The translations under genes were made by a program, and so were the position numbers. Below, one piece after another: positions 7,566-16,535 of a stretch of DNA of 35,400 bases. The stretch is from Geobacter sp. (GTDB taxonomy: Bacteria; Desulfobacterota; Desulfuromonadia; Geobacterales; Geobacteraceae). Below the pieces are notes generated by a model. That model did no database searches, was not told the origin of the DNA, and saw only the letters and a program-made list of their open reading frames with translations. Where the stretch lies: NCBI GenBank assembly GCA_027356255.1, contig DAIEGL010000018.1, positions 1-35,400 of the forward strand, in the 5' to 3' direction. Each line of letters starts with the position of its first letter. Position 1 is the first letter of the stretch.

Positions 7566-9632
7566 ATGAAGCATCCGATTGCGCTAGCGATTTTTTCAAA
7601 TATATTCCCACTGTTCCTCCTTTTCCAGGCCGCTTCCGCTACAGAAATCACCCCTGCCGGCAGCGTTAAAATCACGGCGGACACTCTCTCCTATGAATCG
7701 AAGAGCGCCTCCTATCAAGCCAAGGGGAACGTGCACATGCGCTACGACGGGGTTAGCCTCCTGGCCGACAGCGTGATCTTCAGGGAAGAGCAGAATGAGG
7801 CATTTGCCGCCGGCGGCGTTGTCATGGAAAGGGATGGCGACGTGCTGCACGGTGACACCCTATCCCTGAACACGGCAACCGAGCAGGGGGAGGTCGCAAA
7901 CGGCGACCTGTTCATCAAGAAGCCGAACTTCCATATCCGCAGCGGCAAGATGAGCAAGCTCGGGAAGGAGGATTACCGGATGGAGCGCGGCAGCTTCACC
8001 ACCTGCGATGGCGACTCCCCCAGTTGGCGGTTCACAGCCCGCGACCTGAACGTGACCCTTGAAGAGTATGCTACCGGCAAGGATGTCGTCTTTTATGTGA
8101 AGGATATCCCGCTCCTCTACACCCCGTACATCATCTTTCCCGTCAAGAGGGAGCGGCAGTCCGGCTTCCTGATCCCCGCGATACGCAACTCCTCGAAAAA
8201 AGGGTTCAATGTCGACCTCCCCTTCTACTGGGCCATCAATCCAAGCCAGGATGCCACCTTCGATCTGGACATCCAGAGCAAGAGGGGGGTCGGCACCGGC
8301 CTTGATTACCGCTACATGGGGCAGCGGGGGAGTGAGGGGACATTCCGTGGCTACGGCATCTTCGATACCTCACAGTCGCGGTTCCGTGGCGATGTCGTCG
8401 AGAAGCACTGGGAGGCGCTATCAGACACCCTGATCTTCAGGTCGGACATCAACATGGCCTCAGACCGGGACTTTTACACCGACTTTGCCGAGGAAGCCGG
8501 GGAATACAACCGGCAGGACCTGGAATCCACGGCATCACTGACCCAAAATTGGCAGGATTACGCGCTTGCCGCTGAACTCAGGTACGTGGAGGACCTCTAC
8601 GCGCCGAACAACAGTGCGACCCAGCAGAAACTCCCGTCTGTGTCGTTCACCGGCATACGGCGCAAGATCGGCGCGACGCCGCTTTTTTTCTCCCTCGATT
8701 CGAGCTTCGTGAACTTCTACCGCGAAGAAGGGCTGAACGGGCAGCGTCTGACCCTCCACCCGACCGTCGCCACATACTTCCAGCCGATCGCAGGGGTGGG
8801 CGTCTCGGCCTTTGCCGGTTACGGTCAAAGGCTTTACAACGCCTACGGCGCCGATCCGGGACGAGGCTCCCGCGGAACAGGGGTGGCCGACGCCGGGGTC
8901 ACGGCATCGACCAGCTTTGCCAGGGTCTACGATACGGAGTGGGGAGCACTGCGCAAGGTGCGGCATCAGCTGGTGCCGGAGGTGGGGTATGCCTTCGTCC
9001 AGCAGAGGAACCAGGAAGAGCTCCCCTTCTTCGACTACGACGACCGGGTCGTGGGGCAGAACCTGGTGACCCTTTCCCTCACGAACTACCTGGCGGGCAA
9101 GTTCATCCAGGCCGACGGTTCCCCGGTTTACCGCGATCTCCTCTATCTGCGGTTAAGCCAGGGATACCAGGCGAGCGGTTCGCGGCGGGACCTCCTCACC
9201 CTGGTGGACGAGGGACGCACCCTGACCGACCTCCGCCTGGAGTCGCGCTTTACGCCGACCCCTGCGCTCTCCCTCGACCTGGACAGCCGCTTCAACACCT
9301 ACCAGGGGCGCTTTTCCACGGCAAACCTTTCCGCCGACTACAAGGACGGCGGCGGCAACAGCGCCGGCATAGGGTACCGCTTCTCCCGCGACCAGGTGGA
9401 GTACATGGAGGGGCGGATCGGTGTGGCCCTTGTCAAACCGTTCGTTTTCAATTACACTAACCGCTACTCATTCGACAAGGGGAGCTTCCTCGAATCCGAC
9501 TACGCCCTTGAATACAAACACCAGTGTTGGAATGTGACCTTTTCCTACCGCGACCGCCCGGACAACCGGGAATTCATGGTGACCTTCAGCCTAGCCGGTC
9601 TAGGTGCCATCGGACCGATCAAGACGTTTTAG
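7566..9632 (+). CDS. lptD: LPS-assembly outer-membrane protein LptD
   Basis: LptD inserts lipopolysaccharide into the outer leaflet of the outer membrane, with the lipoprotein LptE as partner. The 688-residue protein has a signal peptide (about 1-25, ending ASA) and a periplasmic OstA/beta-jellyroll domain (about 30-150). A large beta-barrel follows, containing LYTPYIIFPVKRERQSGFLIP and a C-terminal tail with HQCWNVTFSYRDRP. One Cys is present in the N-terminal part (FTTCDGD) and one near the end, which would allow an inter-domain disulfide. It is shorter than the E. coli protein, as is common outside the gammaproteobacteria. It is the last GC-rich gene before the AT-rich restriction-modification insert. 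Confidence 0.93.
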   Translation: MKHPIALAIFSNIFPLFLLFQAASATEITPAGSVKITADTLSYESKSASYQAKGNVHMRYDGVSLLADSVIFREEQNEAFAAGGVVMERDGDVLHGDTLSLNTATEQGEVANGDLFIKKPNFHIRSGKMSKLGKEDYRMERGSFTTCDGDSPSWRFTARDLNVTLEEYATGKDVVFYVKDIPLLYTPYIIFPVKRERQSGFLIPAIRNSSKKGFNVDLPFYWAINPSQDATFDLDIQSKRGVGTGLDYRYMGQRGSEGTFRGYGIFDTSQSRFRGDVVEKHWEALSDTLIFRSDINMASDRDFYTDFAEEAGEYNRQDLESTASLTQNWQDYALAAELRYVEDLYAPNNSATQQKLPSVSFTGIRRKIGATPLFFSLDSSFVNFYREEGLNGQRLTLHPTVATYFQPIAGVGVSAFAGYGQRLYNAYGADPGRGSRGTGVADAGVTASTSFARVYDTEWGALRKVRHQLVPEVGYAFVQQRNQEELPFFDYDDRVVGQNLVTLSLTNYLAGKFIQADGSPVYRDLLYLRLSQGYQASGSRRDLLTLVDEGRTLTDLRLESRFTPTPALSLDLDSRFNTYQGRFSTANLSADYKDGGGNSAGIGYRFSRDQVEYMEGRIGVALVKPFVFNYTNRYSFDKGSFLESDYALEYKHQCWNVTFSYRDRPDNREFMVTFSLAGLGAIGPIKTF

Positions 9633-9665
9633 ATTCTTAATCTGTTATGAAAACTTGGAACACAC

Positions 9666-11456
9666 ATGCCCACAGCAAGCCGTAGGAAATACAGCCGGTA
9701 CGATCAGCAAGAGTTGCCGCTCATGGGCAGTTTGTCGTCTTATGTGAATGCTCAACAGAGTGGGGAACTTGATATCTCCAGCATCGATGCGGACATCATC
9801 AATACCCATCTTGGAATTCTTATTCCGGATACCTTCCCAGCCAGACATAATTTACATAAATACTGGGGGAAAAAACCGGCAAATGTATTTAGCAAGTGTA
9901 TTTCATTTTTTTCAAAAGAAGGGGAATTGGTCTTAGATCCCTTTTGTGGCAGTGGTATTACTGTTGTTGAAGCTATTATTCAAAAAAGAAAAGCTGTCGG
10001 TTTTGATCTTAACCCTTTTGCCGTTTATTTAACCGAAACATTGATAGCCGGCAATAAATGTGAAGAGATTGACCATGCTGCGGCTACAATAATGGCTGAG
10101 TTACTGCCTCACTTATATAATATTTACGGAAGTCGTTGTATCTTGTGCGGGGCAGAAGTTATACCAAGATCGTTTGGTTGGCATAAAGAAGAACTTGTCT
10201 CAGTGCGTTATAACTGCATTAAATGTAAAAAGAAACTGGAACATCTGCCTACGGATGAGGATTTGCGGAAAACATCAGCTCAGTATGAAGTCTCCTGTCC
10301 GGATATGGAAATGTATTACGGCTGGGAGATGCAAAAGCTGAAAAGAAGGAAAATCGAAAAGTTTTCCGACTTGTTTACTCCCCGTAACCTGCTGGTATTG
10401 TCGCGGCTCTGGTCATTGATTTCTCAGGTGGAAGATGAAGTTTGTCAGAGGTTTCTAAAGCTTACCTTTACAGCGAATCTCGCCCAGTCGTCGAGGATGA
10501 TCGCGGATTATAAGGAAAACGCAGGCGGCCCGAGCTGGAAAATTAACTGTTACTGGCTACCGGCCGATTGGCAAGAACTTAATGTTCTTCACTATTTTAA
10601 AAATAGATTGGTGCGGACAAAAGCTGCGTTAAATGAATTAAAAGAAGTCCTGCCTGATAATGCCGCAAATTGGGGTAAAGTGCTGATCCATGATTCGCGG
10701 AAGAAGTTTGCCTCACTCCAGGATAATTCCGTGGATTACATCCTTACTGATCCACCTTACGGCGGCGAGGGGATTCAGTATGGCGAACTGTCTATGCTGT
10801 GGAACCTCTGGCTGGGATTCCATGAAGACCTCGATGCGGAAGTTGCCTTTAATCCCTACCGGAACAAGTCTGAAGTCGACTACGCCGCAGGGTTGAAAAA
10901 AGTATTTGCCGAAGCTTATCGTCTTCTAAAGCCGGGTCGCTGGATGAGCGTGACATTCAATAACAAGGATATCAAAGTTTGGAACTCATTAATTTCAGCC
11001 TGTAAGGACAGCGGTTTTGAGTTGGTTGTGGTTGCTCCGATACGGAGGAGTGCACCGTCGCTAACGGAAAGCGTTATGACCAAAGCCCCTAAAAGCGATG
11101 TCCTTATCCACTTCAGAAAACCCGATGGTTCCATTAAGAGGCATGTTTTCAGCAAGGGGCTTTTTAATGTCTTTGACGAAACTTTGCGGTTGGCGCGTGA
11201 AATCGTGCACAAGAAAGGTTTTGCCCATAGCAGCGATATTCTTGACGCATTAACCGTAGAGTGGTTTACCTTTCAATACAGTGTGGAAAACGGCAAAACA
11301 GACGGTGAACTGACCCTGCATACGGTTAATGACGTATTGGCTCAATCGTCGCAATTCAAATGCCTGCATAAAATTTCCAAACAGATAGACGAAAAATTCT
11401 GGATTCATGCTAACCGTGGAGATGCAAATCATGAAATTGCCGTTAACACCGATTAG
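9666..11456 (+). CDS. DNA methyltransferase (probable modification enzyme)
   Basis: The 596-residue protein carries both hallmark motifs of an amino-methyltransferase acting on DNA: the S-adenosylmethionine site LDPFCGSG at 90-97 and the catalytic TDPPYGGEG with D362-P-P-Y365. It thus makes N6-methyladenine or N4-methylcytosine. The motif order, AdoMet site first and DPPY later with a long insert between, fits an alpha- or gamma-like arrangement. The insert has two Cys pairs, C158-x2-C161 and C184-x2-C187, probably a zinc ribbon. NLHKYWGKKP upstream of the AdoMet site is also typical of this group. Only a weak ribosome-binding site is visible. The gene overlaps the next one by 26 bases, as restriction-modification partners often do. 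The recognition site cannot be read from sequence. Confidence 0.85.
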   Translation: MPTASRRKYSRYDQQELPLMGSLSSYVNAQQSGELDISSIDADIINTHLGILIPDTFPARHNLHKYWGKKPANVFSKCISFFSKEGELVLDPFCGSGITVVEAIIQKRKAVGFDLNPFAVYLTETLIAGNKCEEIDHAAATIMAELLPHLYNIYGSRCILCGAEVIPRSFGWHKEELVSVRYNCIKCKKKLEHLPTDEDLRKTSAQYEVSCPDMEMYYGWEMQKLKRRKIEKFSDLFTPRNLLVLSRLWSLISQVEDEVCQRFLKLTFTANLAQSSRMIADYKENAGGPSWKINCYWLPADWQELNVLHYFKNRLVRTKAALNELKEVLPDNAANWGKVLIHDSRKKFASLQDNSVDYILTDPPYGGEGIQYGELSMLWNLWLGFHEDLDAEVAFNPYRNKSEVDYAAGLKKVFAEAYRLLKPGRWMSVTFNNKDIKVWNSLISACKDSGFELVVVAPIRRSAPSLTESVMTKAPKSDVLIHFRKPDGSIKRHVFSKGLFNVFDETLRLAREIVHKKGFAHSSDILDALTVEWFTFQYSVENGKTDGELTLHTVNDVLAQSSQFKCLHKISKQIDEKFWIHANRGDANHEIAVNTD

Positions 11457-12957
11457 CAGCACAGACGCCTTGTTGGAGTTCGATATATGGTTGACGCCGA
11501 CGCTGGGGGAAATTCGCGATACGGAGCGCTTCAATAAGGAGATGGAGAGCGCGGTGCGAATTTTTGAGGTTTTGGGAAGGACGACCGACAAATTTTCGCT
11601 GAAAAAACGGCCTGACATAAGCAAAGTAGCCGAAGCAGTAGAGGTGGAAATAGCTAACTCCGATAAGAAATCGGCAAAGAAATTTCTCACGTCGATATCA
11701 GACCTTATCTATCTTGTTAGCGGGAAATCCGACAATAACTGCAAGTGCCAGTTGCCGATTTACATCAGACAAAAAAATATACTTAACAGTATGCCTGTTG
11801 TGAGTAAAGGATGCTTGAATTATCAGGATTGGCCCAGGGTCATAAAAGCAGAACAATTTATGACAATTGTAGCTAATTTAAAAAAGTACACGGACATACA
11901 GACGGAACTGTTACGAGAGTTTTTCGAATTTACTCTTTCAGATGACGCTTACTTGTCTCAACTATGGGCCATCGGTAACTGTTACTATTCTTTGAAACCT
12001 TACAACAAAGAGAAATCACTCTTATCTCCCCTAGTTATTTTCAAGATTAAGGGATCGGTTACCGCTTCTGGGGGGCATAATCCCGAACAGCTGTTGCGAA
12101 CAATGATGACTGATTGGGGTATGAAGCAAGGAGTAGATTTCAATAATGATGATGTAGTGATTAATACTGCTGCCGCAAGAAAGAAAGCCGACAGCTTAGA
12201 TCGGACCAAAGTTAGGAAATATGATTTTATCCTTCCCTACAACACTGTCGGATGGCATCCTAAACTATTCGTTCAATGTCAGTTTTATGCAGGAGATTCA
12301 GGCAGTGTAAGTCATAAAAACGTAGATCAGACCTCATCTGCAAGGCGTTTTACGGTAAATCATTTTCCTAAAGCCCTGTTTGTTGAATATGTTGACGGCG
12401 CCGGTTATTTTGCTTCTCTTAACGGCGATCTGAAAACCCTCCTCCAAATGAAAAATACCCATTCGTTTTTTCAGATCAAAAGCGCGCCGATCAGGTTGCG
12501 CCGTGAACTTCAACGGATAGGCTTTCTGACAGATCTGGAACTTGAACACGCTTTGTTGAAGTTCGATGGCGATAAGCCCCAAACTGTAAAGGCGCTGGCA
12601 GAGGACGGTTACACTATTTCTGAAATCGAAAGAGTTTTCACATCTGCAGTCGATGACGGGAATATACTTAAAACGGAAAAACACAAGTTCAGCCTCTCTG
12701 AGACAAGGATGGAAATGTCTCGCCGCTATCTGATCCTGGATACGATCGCAGTTAATGGCAAAACCGTCTCAACGCAAAAATCCGGTGGATATGTTCTCAT
12801 TCCGGGATTTGGACCATTTTATGGTCTTAAACTAAAAGATATTCCCAATCTGGTTGCCCAATATGCACCTTCATTGAAACCGGCAATCGGTAATACGACA
12901 AGATTCCTCGATGATATAGAGTGGTTGTCGAAACAGGGATATATCATGATGTCTTGA
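11431..12957 (+). CDS. Putative type II restriction endonuclease partner of the methyltransferase
   Basis: I do not recognise the family with certainty. The 508-residue protein is soluble, has no signal peptide and is encoded in the same AT-rich insert. It overlaps the 3' end of the methyltransferase gene in another frame. The ATG at 11431 is preferred because GTGGAG lies about 9 bases upstream; ATGs at 11407 and 11422 are alternatives. A possible nuclease core is D265 (KYDFILP) followed by Q282-C-Q284-F-Y, reminiscent of a degenerate PD-(D/E)xK site. The C-terminal 150 residues look helical and may bind DNA. The restriction role rests mainly on gene context. Confidence 0.55.
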   Translation: MKLPLTPISSTDALLEFDIWLTPTLGEIRDTERFNKEMESAVRIFEVLGRTTDKFSLKKRPDISKVAEAVEVEIANSDKKSAKKFLTSISDLIYLVSGKSDNNCKCQLPIYIRQKNILNSMPVVSKGCLNYQDWPRVIKAEQFMTIVANLKKYTDIQTELLREFFEFTLSDDAYLSQLWAIGNCYYSLKPYNKEKSLLSPLVIFKIKGSVTASGGHNPEQLLRTMMTDWGMKQGVDFNNDDVVINTAAARKKADSLDRTKVRKYDFILPYNTVGWHPKLFVQCQFYAGDSGSVSHKNVDQTSSARRFTVNHFPKALFVEYVDGAGYFASLNGDLKTLLQMKNTHSFFQIKSAPIRLRRELQRIGFLTDLELEHALLKFDGDKPQTVKALAEDGYTISEIERVFTSAVDDGNILKTEKHKFSLSETRMEMSRRYLILDTIAVNGKTVSTQKSGGYVLIPGFGPFYGLKLKDIPNLVAQYAPSLKPAIGNTTRFLDDIEWLSKQGYIMMS

Positions 12958-12996
12958 CGAGTTGTCGATTATATCAATAAAATTCAGGAGGAACAG

Positions 12997-14073
12997 ATGC
13001 CCGAGCACTTCACCCCACGCGCCATTCTCGTAACCGGCGGCGCAGGCTTCATCGGCTCGAACTTCGTCAACAGCTTCATGGCCGGCAATCCCGGCTGCCG
13101 CCTGGTCAACCTGGACGTGCTTACCTACGCCGGCAACCTGGAAAATCTGAAGGGGGTGGAGAACAACCCCTCTTACCGCTTTGTCAAGGGGGACATCTGC
13201 GACGGGGGGCTGGTGGCGCGGCTTCTGGCCGAGGAGCGGATCGACGCCGTGGTCCACTTTGCCGCCGAATCCCACGTGGACCGCTCCATTACCGGGCCGG
13301 AGATCTTTGTCCGCACCAACGTGCTCGGCACCCAGATCCTCCTGGAGGAGAGCCGCAAGCACTGGCAGGCCAAAGCGGTCCCCGAGTTCCGATATCTCCA
13401 GGTCTCCACAGACGAGGTCTACGGCTCCCTCGGCGATACCGGCTTTTTTACCGAAGAGACGCCGCTCGCCCCCAATTCTCCCTACTCGGCGAGCAAGGCC
13501 GGGGCTGACCTCCTGGTGCGGGCCTATCACGAGACGTACGGCTTCCCGACCCTCAATACCCGCTGCTCCAACAATTACGGCCCCTACCACTTCCCCGAAA
13601 AGCTGATCCCGCTCATGATCCACAACATCATGAACAAAAAGCCGCTGCCGGTCTATGGCGACGGGCTCAACGTCCGCGACTGGCTCCACGTGAAGGACCA
13701 TTCGGTCGCGATCGAATGCGTGCTCAAGAAGGGGGCGCCCGGCCAGGTGTACAACATCGGCGGCAACAACGAGTGGCGGAACATCGACATCGTCAACCTG
13801 GTCTGCGACCTGCTCGACGCCAAGCTGGGGCGGGCGCCGGGGGAAAACCGCGGGCTCATCACCTTTGTGAAGGACCGGCCGGGGCATGACCGCCGCTACG
13901 CCATCGACGCGTCGAAGATGCGCCGCGAACTCTCGTGGGAGCCGTCTTATACCTTCGAGCGCGGCATTGCCGAAACCATCGACTGGTACCTGGCCAACCA
14001 GGAGTGGGTGGGAAAGGTGACGTCCGGCGCCTACCGCGACTACTACGACAGGCAGTACGGGGTAAAACCTTAA
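12997..14073 (+). CDS. rfbB: dTDP-glucose 4,6-dehydratase
   Basis: RfbB converts dTDP-glucose to dTDP-4-keto-6-deoxyglucose, the second step of dTDP-rhamnose synthesis. The 358-residue protein is an extended short-chain dehydrogenase. It has the NAD-binding GGAGFIGSN near residue 12, the catalytic YSASK tetrad segment, and NNYGPYHFPEKLIPLMI typical of RfbB. AGGAGGA lies 7 bases before the ATG. It starts the GC-rich sugar-nucleotide cluster right after the AT-rich insert. rfbA and rfbC are not in this cluster and must lie elsewhere if the pathway is complete. Confidence 0.96.
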   Translation: MPEHFTPRAILVTGGAGFIGSNFVNSFMAGNPGCRLVNLDVLTYAGNLENLKGVENNPSYRFVKGDICDGGLVARLLAEERIDAVVHFAAESHVDRSITGPEIFVRTNVLGTQILLEESRKHWQAKAVPEFRYLQVSTDEVYGSLGDTGFFTEETPLAPNSPYSASKAGADLLVRAYHETYGFPTLNTRCSNNYGPYHFPEKLIPLMIHNIMNKKPLPVYGDGLNVRDWLHVKDHSVAIECVLKKGAPGQVYNIGGNNEWRNIDIVNLVCDLLDAKLGRAPGENRGLITFVKDRPGHDRRYAIDASKMRRELSWEPSYTFERGIAETIDWYLANQEWVGKVTSGAYRDYYDRQYGVKP

Positions 14074-14077
14074 TATT

Positions 14078-14098
14078 GTGATTGGTGATTGGTGACCA
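14078..14098 (+). repeat. Partial heptamer-periodic element C
   Basis: Three successive 7-base units, GTGATTG, GTGATTG and GTGACCA, fill most of the gap between rfbB and rfbD. The design resembles one arm of elements A (5090) and B (16469), but no matching right arm is present, so it may be a truncated copy. Confidence 0.5.
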
Positions 14099-14112
14099 TC
14101 AGGAGGAAGGTA

Positions 14113-14943
14113 ATGATACTTGTTGTTGGTGCGAAAGGGATGCTGGGGCAGGACCTCATGGCGCTCCTGGGTGCTGAGGCGCGCGGGGTGGATATCGATG
14201 ACATCGACATAACATCGCTCGAATCGGTGCAGAAGGTGCTCGTCACCCTCAAGCCGCGGGTGGTGATCAATGCGGCAGCCTACACCGATGTGGACGGCTG
14301 CGAGGGGAATCAGGAACTGGCCATGGAGGTCAACGGCGAAGGGGTCGCCCACCTGGCCATGATAAGCAAGGAAATCGGCGCCAAGCTGGTGCAGGTAAGC
14401 ACCGATTACGTCTTCGACGGCGGCAAGGGGAGCCCGTACCTGGAAGACGACCTCCCCAGTCCACTCAGCGTTTACGGTGAGTCCAAGCTGGCTGGCGAGA
14501 TGAACGCCGCTTTCAACCCGGACCACCTCATCGTGCGCACCCAGTGGCTTTACGGCCTGCACGGCAAAAACTTCGTCGAGACCATGCTCCGGCTGGCCGG
14601 GGAGAAGAAGGAGCTCGCAGTGGTGGACGACCAGATCGGTTCCCCCACCTGGACCGTTGACCTGGCCTTGGCCATCAAGGCGCTGATCGGCAAGGGGTGC
14701 CGTGGCACGTACCATGCGGCCAACGGGGGGTTCTGTTCCTGGAACGAGTTTGCCCGGACCATCTTCGCCGAGGCGGGGATGGCGGTCACGGTCAATCCCA
14801 TGGCCACCAAGGATCTGGGGCGCCCCGCGCCGCGACCGCTCTATTCGACCCTCGACTGCGGCAAGCTGAACCGTGACGCGGGCTTTCAGCCACAGCCGTG
14901 GCAGGAGGCGCTGAAACACTATCTGAAGCTGAGGAGGCAGTGA
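14113..14943 (+). CDS. rfbD: dTDP-4-dehydrorhamnose reductase
   Basis: RfbD makes the last step to dTDP-L-rhamnose, reducing dTDP-4-keto-rhamnose with NAD(P)H. The ATG at 14113 is chosen because AGGAGG (14101-14106) precedes it by 6 bases and the protein then starts with the family form MILVVGAKGMLGQDL. An upstream TTG at 14089 lies inside repeat element C and is not supported. The 276 residues include the nucleotide-binding GAKGMLG, STDYVFDG and the catalytic YGESK segment. Its stop codon overlaps the start of the next gene (TGATG), a sign of translational coupling. Confidence 0.95.
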   Translation: MILVVGAKGMLGQDLMALLGAEARGVDIDDIDITSLESVQKVLVTLKPRVVINAAAYTDVDGCEGNQELAMEVNGEGVAHLAMISKEIGAKLVQVSTDYVFDGGKGSPYLEDDLPSPLSVYGESKLAGEMNAAFNPDHLIVRTQWLYGLHGKNFVETMLRLAGEKKELAVVDDQIGSPTWTVDLALAIKALIGKGCRGTYHAANGGFCSWNEFARTIFAEAGMAVTVNPMATKDLGRPAPRPLYSTLDCGKLNRDAGFQPQPWQEALKHYLKLRRQ

Positions 14944-15308
14944 TGGAACGCGGCGAGAGACCCTGGGGAACCTACACGGTCCTTGAGGAGAACAAGAATT
15001 ACAAGATCAAGCGGATCGAGGTGAATCCCGGGCAGCGGCTCTCGCTGCAGATGCATCACCACAGAAGCGAGCACTGGATCGTCGTTTCCGGGACTGCAAA
15101 GGTCACCTGCGGCGAGCGGGAGCAGATGGTAAACATCAACGAGTCCACCTTCATCCCGATCGGCACAAACCACCGTCTGGAAAACCCCGGCGTCATCCCC
15201 CTGACCATCATCGAGGTGCAGAGCGGCGAGTACCTGGGAGAAGACGACATCGTCCGTTTCCAGGATGACTACAACCGCGCGGGCAATGAGGAAGAGACGC
15301 TTCCTTAA
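14943..15308 (+). CDS. Stand-alone cupin, phosphomannose isomerase type II domain
   Basis: The 121-residue protein is a single cupin. It carries the metal-binding and active-site signature QMHHHRSEHWIVVSGTA and matches the C-terminal isomerase domain of bifunctional ManC/AlgA proteins, which interconverts fructose-6-phosphate and mannose-6-phosphate. Here it is a separate gene placed upstream of the guanylyltransferase gene instead of being fused to its end. GAGGAGG precedes the ATG, and the start overlaps the rfbD stop codon. Isomerase activity is likely but not proven by sequence alone. Confidence 0.85.
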   Translation: MERGERPWGTYTVLEENKNYKIKRIEVNPGQRLSLQMHHHRSEHWIVVSGTAKVTCGEREQMVNINESTFIPIGTNHRLENPGVIPLTIIEVQSGEYLGEDDIVRFQDDYNRAGNEEETLP

Positions 15309-15383
15309 ATAACGATTTTCACCACTTTCGATGCGAGTTCACAGGCCTGATCGTGCCTGCATCCCTTACCATGGAGACCTGCC

Positions 15384-16460
15384 ATGTATATCGTGATTCT
15401 TGCCGGCGGTTCCGGCACCCGTTTCTGGCCCCTTTCCCGGAAAAAGAGCCCCAAGCAGCTGATGTCGGTATTCGGCGGCAAGTCAATGCTGCAGCGGACC
15501 GTAGAGCGGGTCCTGCCGCTCAATCCGAAGAGGATTATGGTCGTCACCAACGCCCTCCAGGCCGAGGAGACGGGGCGACAGCTGGAGTACCTGCATGACG
15601 TTCCCATCGACATCATCGCCGAGCCGGTCGGGCGCAACACGGCCCCCGCCATCGGCCTGGCCGCGTCGATCATCGCCTACCACGATCCCGACGGGGTCAT
15701 GGCGGTGCTTCCCGCCGATCATTACATCGTCAACGAGGAAGGTTTTGCCCAGGTCCTGATGCGGGGGAAGGAGACGGCGCAAAACGGCTACCTGGTCACA
15801 CTGGGGATCACGCCGACCAGGCCGGAAACCGGCTATGGCTACATCGAGGCGGAGAGCGAGCTGCGCGGCGAAGGACCTTTCCCGGTGAAACGTTTCGTGG
15901 AGAAGCCGGACCGGGAGAAGGCCCTTGAATTTCTCGCCGCCGGCAATTTCTACTGGAACAGCGGCATGTTCGTCTGGCAGGCATGCGCCATTCTCGACAA
16001 GATCAACGCCCACATGCCGCAGCTTGCCTCATCCCTGGCAAAACTCGTCTTTTCCAACGACATCTGGGAGCTGAGCGATCTCAAATCCCAGATAGAGGCG
16101 ATCTACGGCGGGATCGGCGGAGAGTCGATCGATTTCGGCGTCATGGAGAAGGCGGACAACGTCCAGGTCATCCCGGCCGATTTCGGCTGGAGCGACGTGG
16201 GGAGCTGGAGCGCCATTCCGGAGGTAGTCGATGCGGATGCGGCCGGTCAAGTGGTGATCAACGCCCGAGGCATCGTCTCCGTCGATGCGGGCGATTGCCT
16301 TGTTTATGGCGACAACCGGCTCGTGGCGCTGGTCGGGGTGAGCGACCTGATCGTCGTCAATACCGCAGACGCGATGCTCGTCTGTGCGAAAGATCGGGCC
16401 CAGGATGTGAAAAAGGTGGTGGAAGAGCTGGAGCGGCGGGGGATGACGGAATACTTGTAG
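15384..16460 (+). CDS. manC: Mannose-1-phosphate guanylyltransferase
   Basis: This enzyme joins GTP and mannose-1-phosphate to give GDP-mannose for surface polysaccharides. The 358-residue length equals the nucleotidyltransferase part only. The signature LAGGSGTRFWPLSRKKSPKQ lies at residues 6-25, and the sugar-binding FVEKPD is present near 172. The isomerase domain that many homologues carry at the C-terminus is supplied by the cupin gene upstream. The start has GGAGA about 8 bases upstream. A perfect 20-bp palindrome follows 8 bases after the stop codon. Confidence 0.95.
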   Translation: MYIVILAGGSGTRFWPLSRKKSPKQLMSVFGGKSMLQRTVERVLPLNPKRIMVVTNALQAEETGRQLEYLHDVPIDIIAEPVGRNTAPAIGLAASIIAYHDPDGVMAVLPADHYIVNEEGFAQVLMRGKETAQNGYLVTLGITPTRPETGYGYIEAESELRGEGPFPVKRFVEKPDREKALEFLAAGNFYWNSGMFVWQACAILDKINAHMPQLASSLAKLVFSNDIWELSDLKSQIEAIYGGIGGESIDFGVMEKADNVQVIPADFGWSDVGSWSAIPEVVDADAAGQVVINARGIVSVDAGDCLVYGDNRLVALVGVSDLIVVNTADAMLVCAKDRAQDVKKVVEELERRGMTEYL

Positions 16461-16468
16461 TAATACCT

Positions 16469-16525
16469 GTTCGAGGTTCGAAGTTCGATGTTGAAACCTC
16501 GAACTTCGAACCTCGAACCTCGAAC
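16469..16525 (+). repeat. Heptamer-periodic palindromic element B
   Basis: Eight exact 7-base units run from 16470 to 16525: TTCGAGG, TTCGAAG, TTCGATG, TTGAAAC, CTCGAAC, TTCGAAC, CTCGAAC, CTCGAAC. The left arm 16469-16488 and right arm 16499-16518 are perfect 20-base reverse complements with a 10-base loop. It lies between manC and the aldehyde oxidoreductase gene. No T-run follows, so it is not a typical terminator, though the RNA stem would be very stable. The downstream gene has almost no Shine-Dalgarno sequence, possibly because the element replaced the native leader. Confidence 0.85.
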
Positions 16526-16535
16526 TGGATTCTTT

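Larger units (their letters stand above)
9633..12996 (+). other. AT-rich insert carrying a restriction-modification pair
   Basis: Base and codon use change sharply just after lptD and return to GC-rich usage at rfbB. The insert holds only the methyltransferase and its partner gene. No integrase, insertion-sequence ends or flanking direct repeats were found, so how it entered is unknown. Horizontal acquisition is inferred from composition and gene type. Confidence 0.6.

Noticed and set aside
12871-14919. Long open frame on the minus strand opposite rfbB and rfbD
   Set aside because: It lies antisense to two certain genes; its Val/Gly/His-rich composition is typical of shadow frames in GC-rich DNA.
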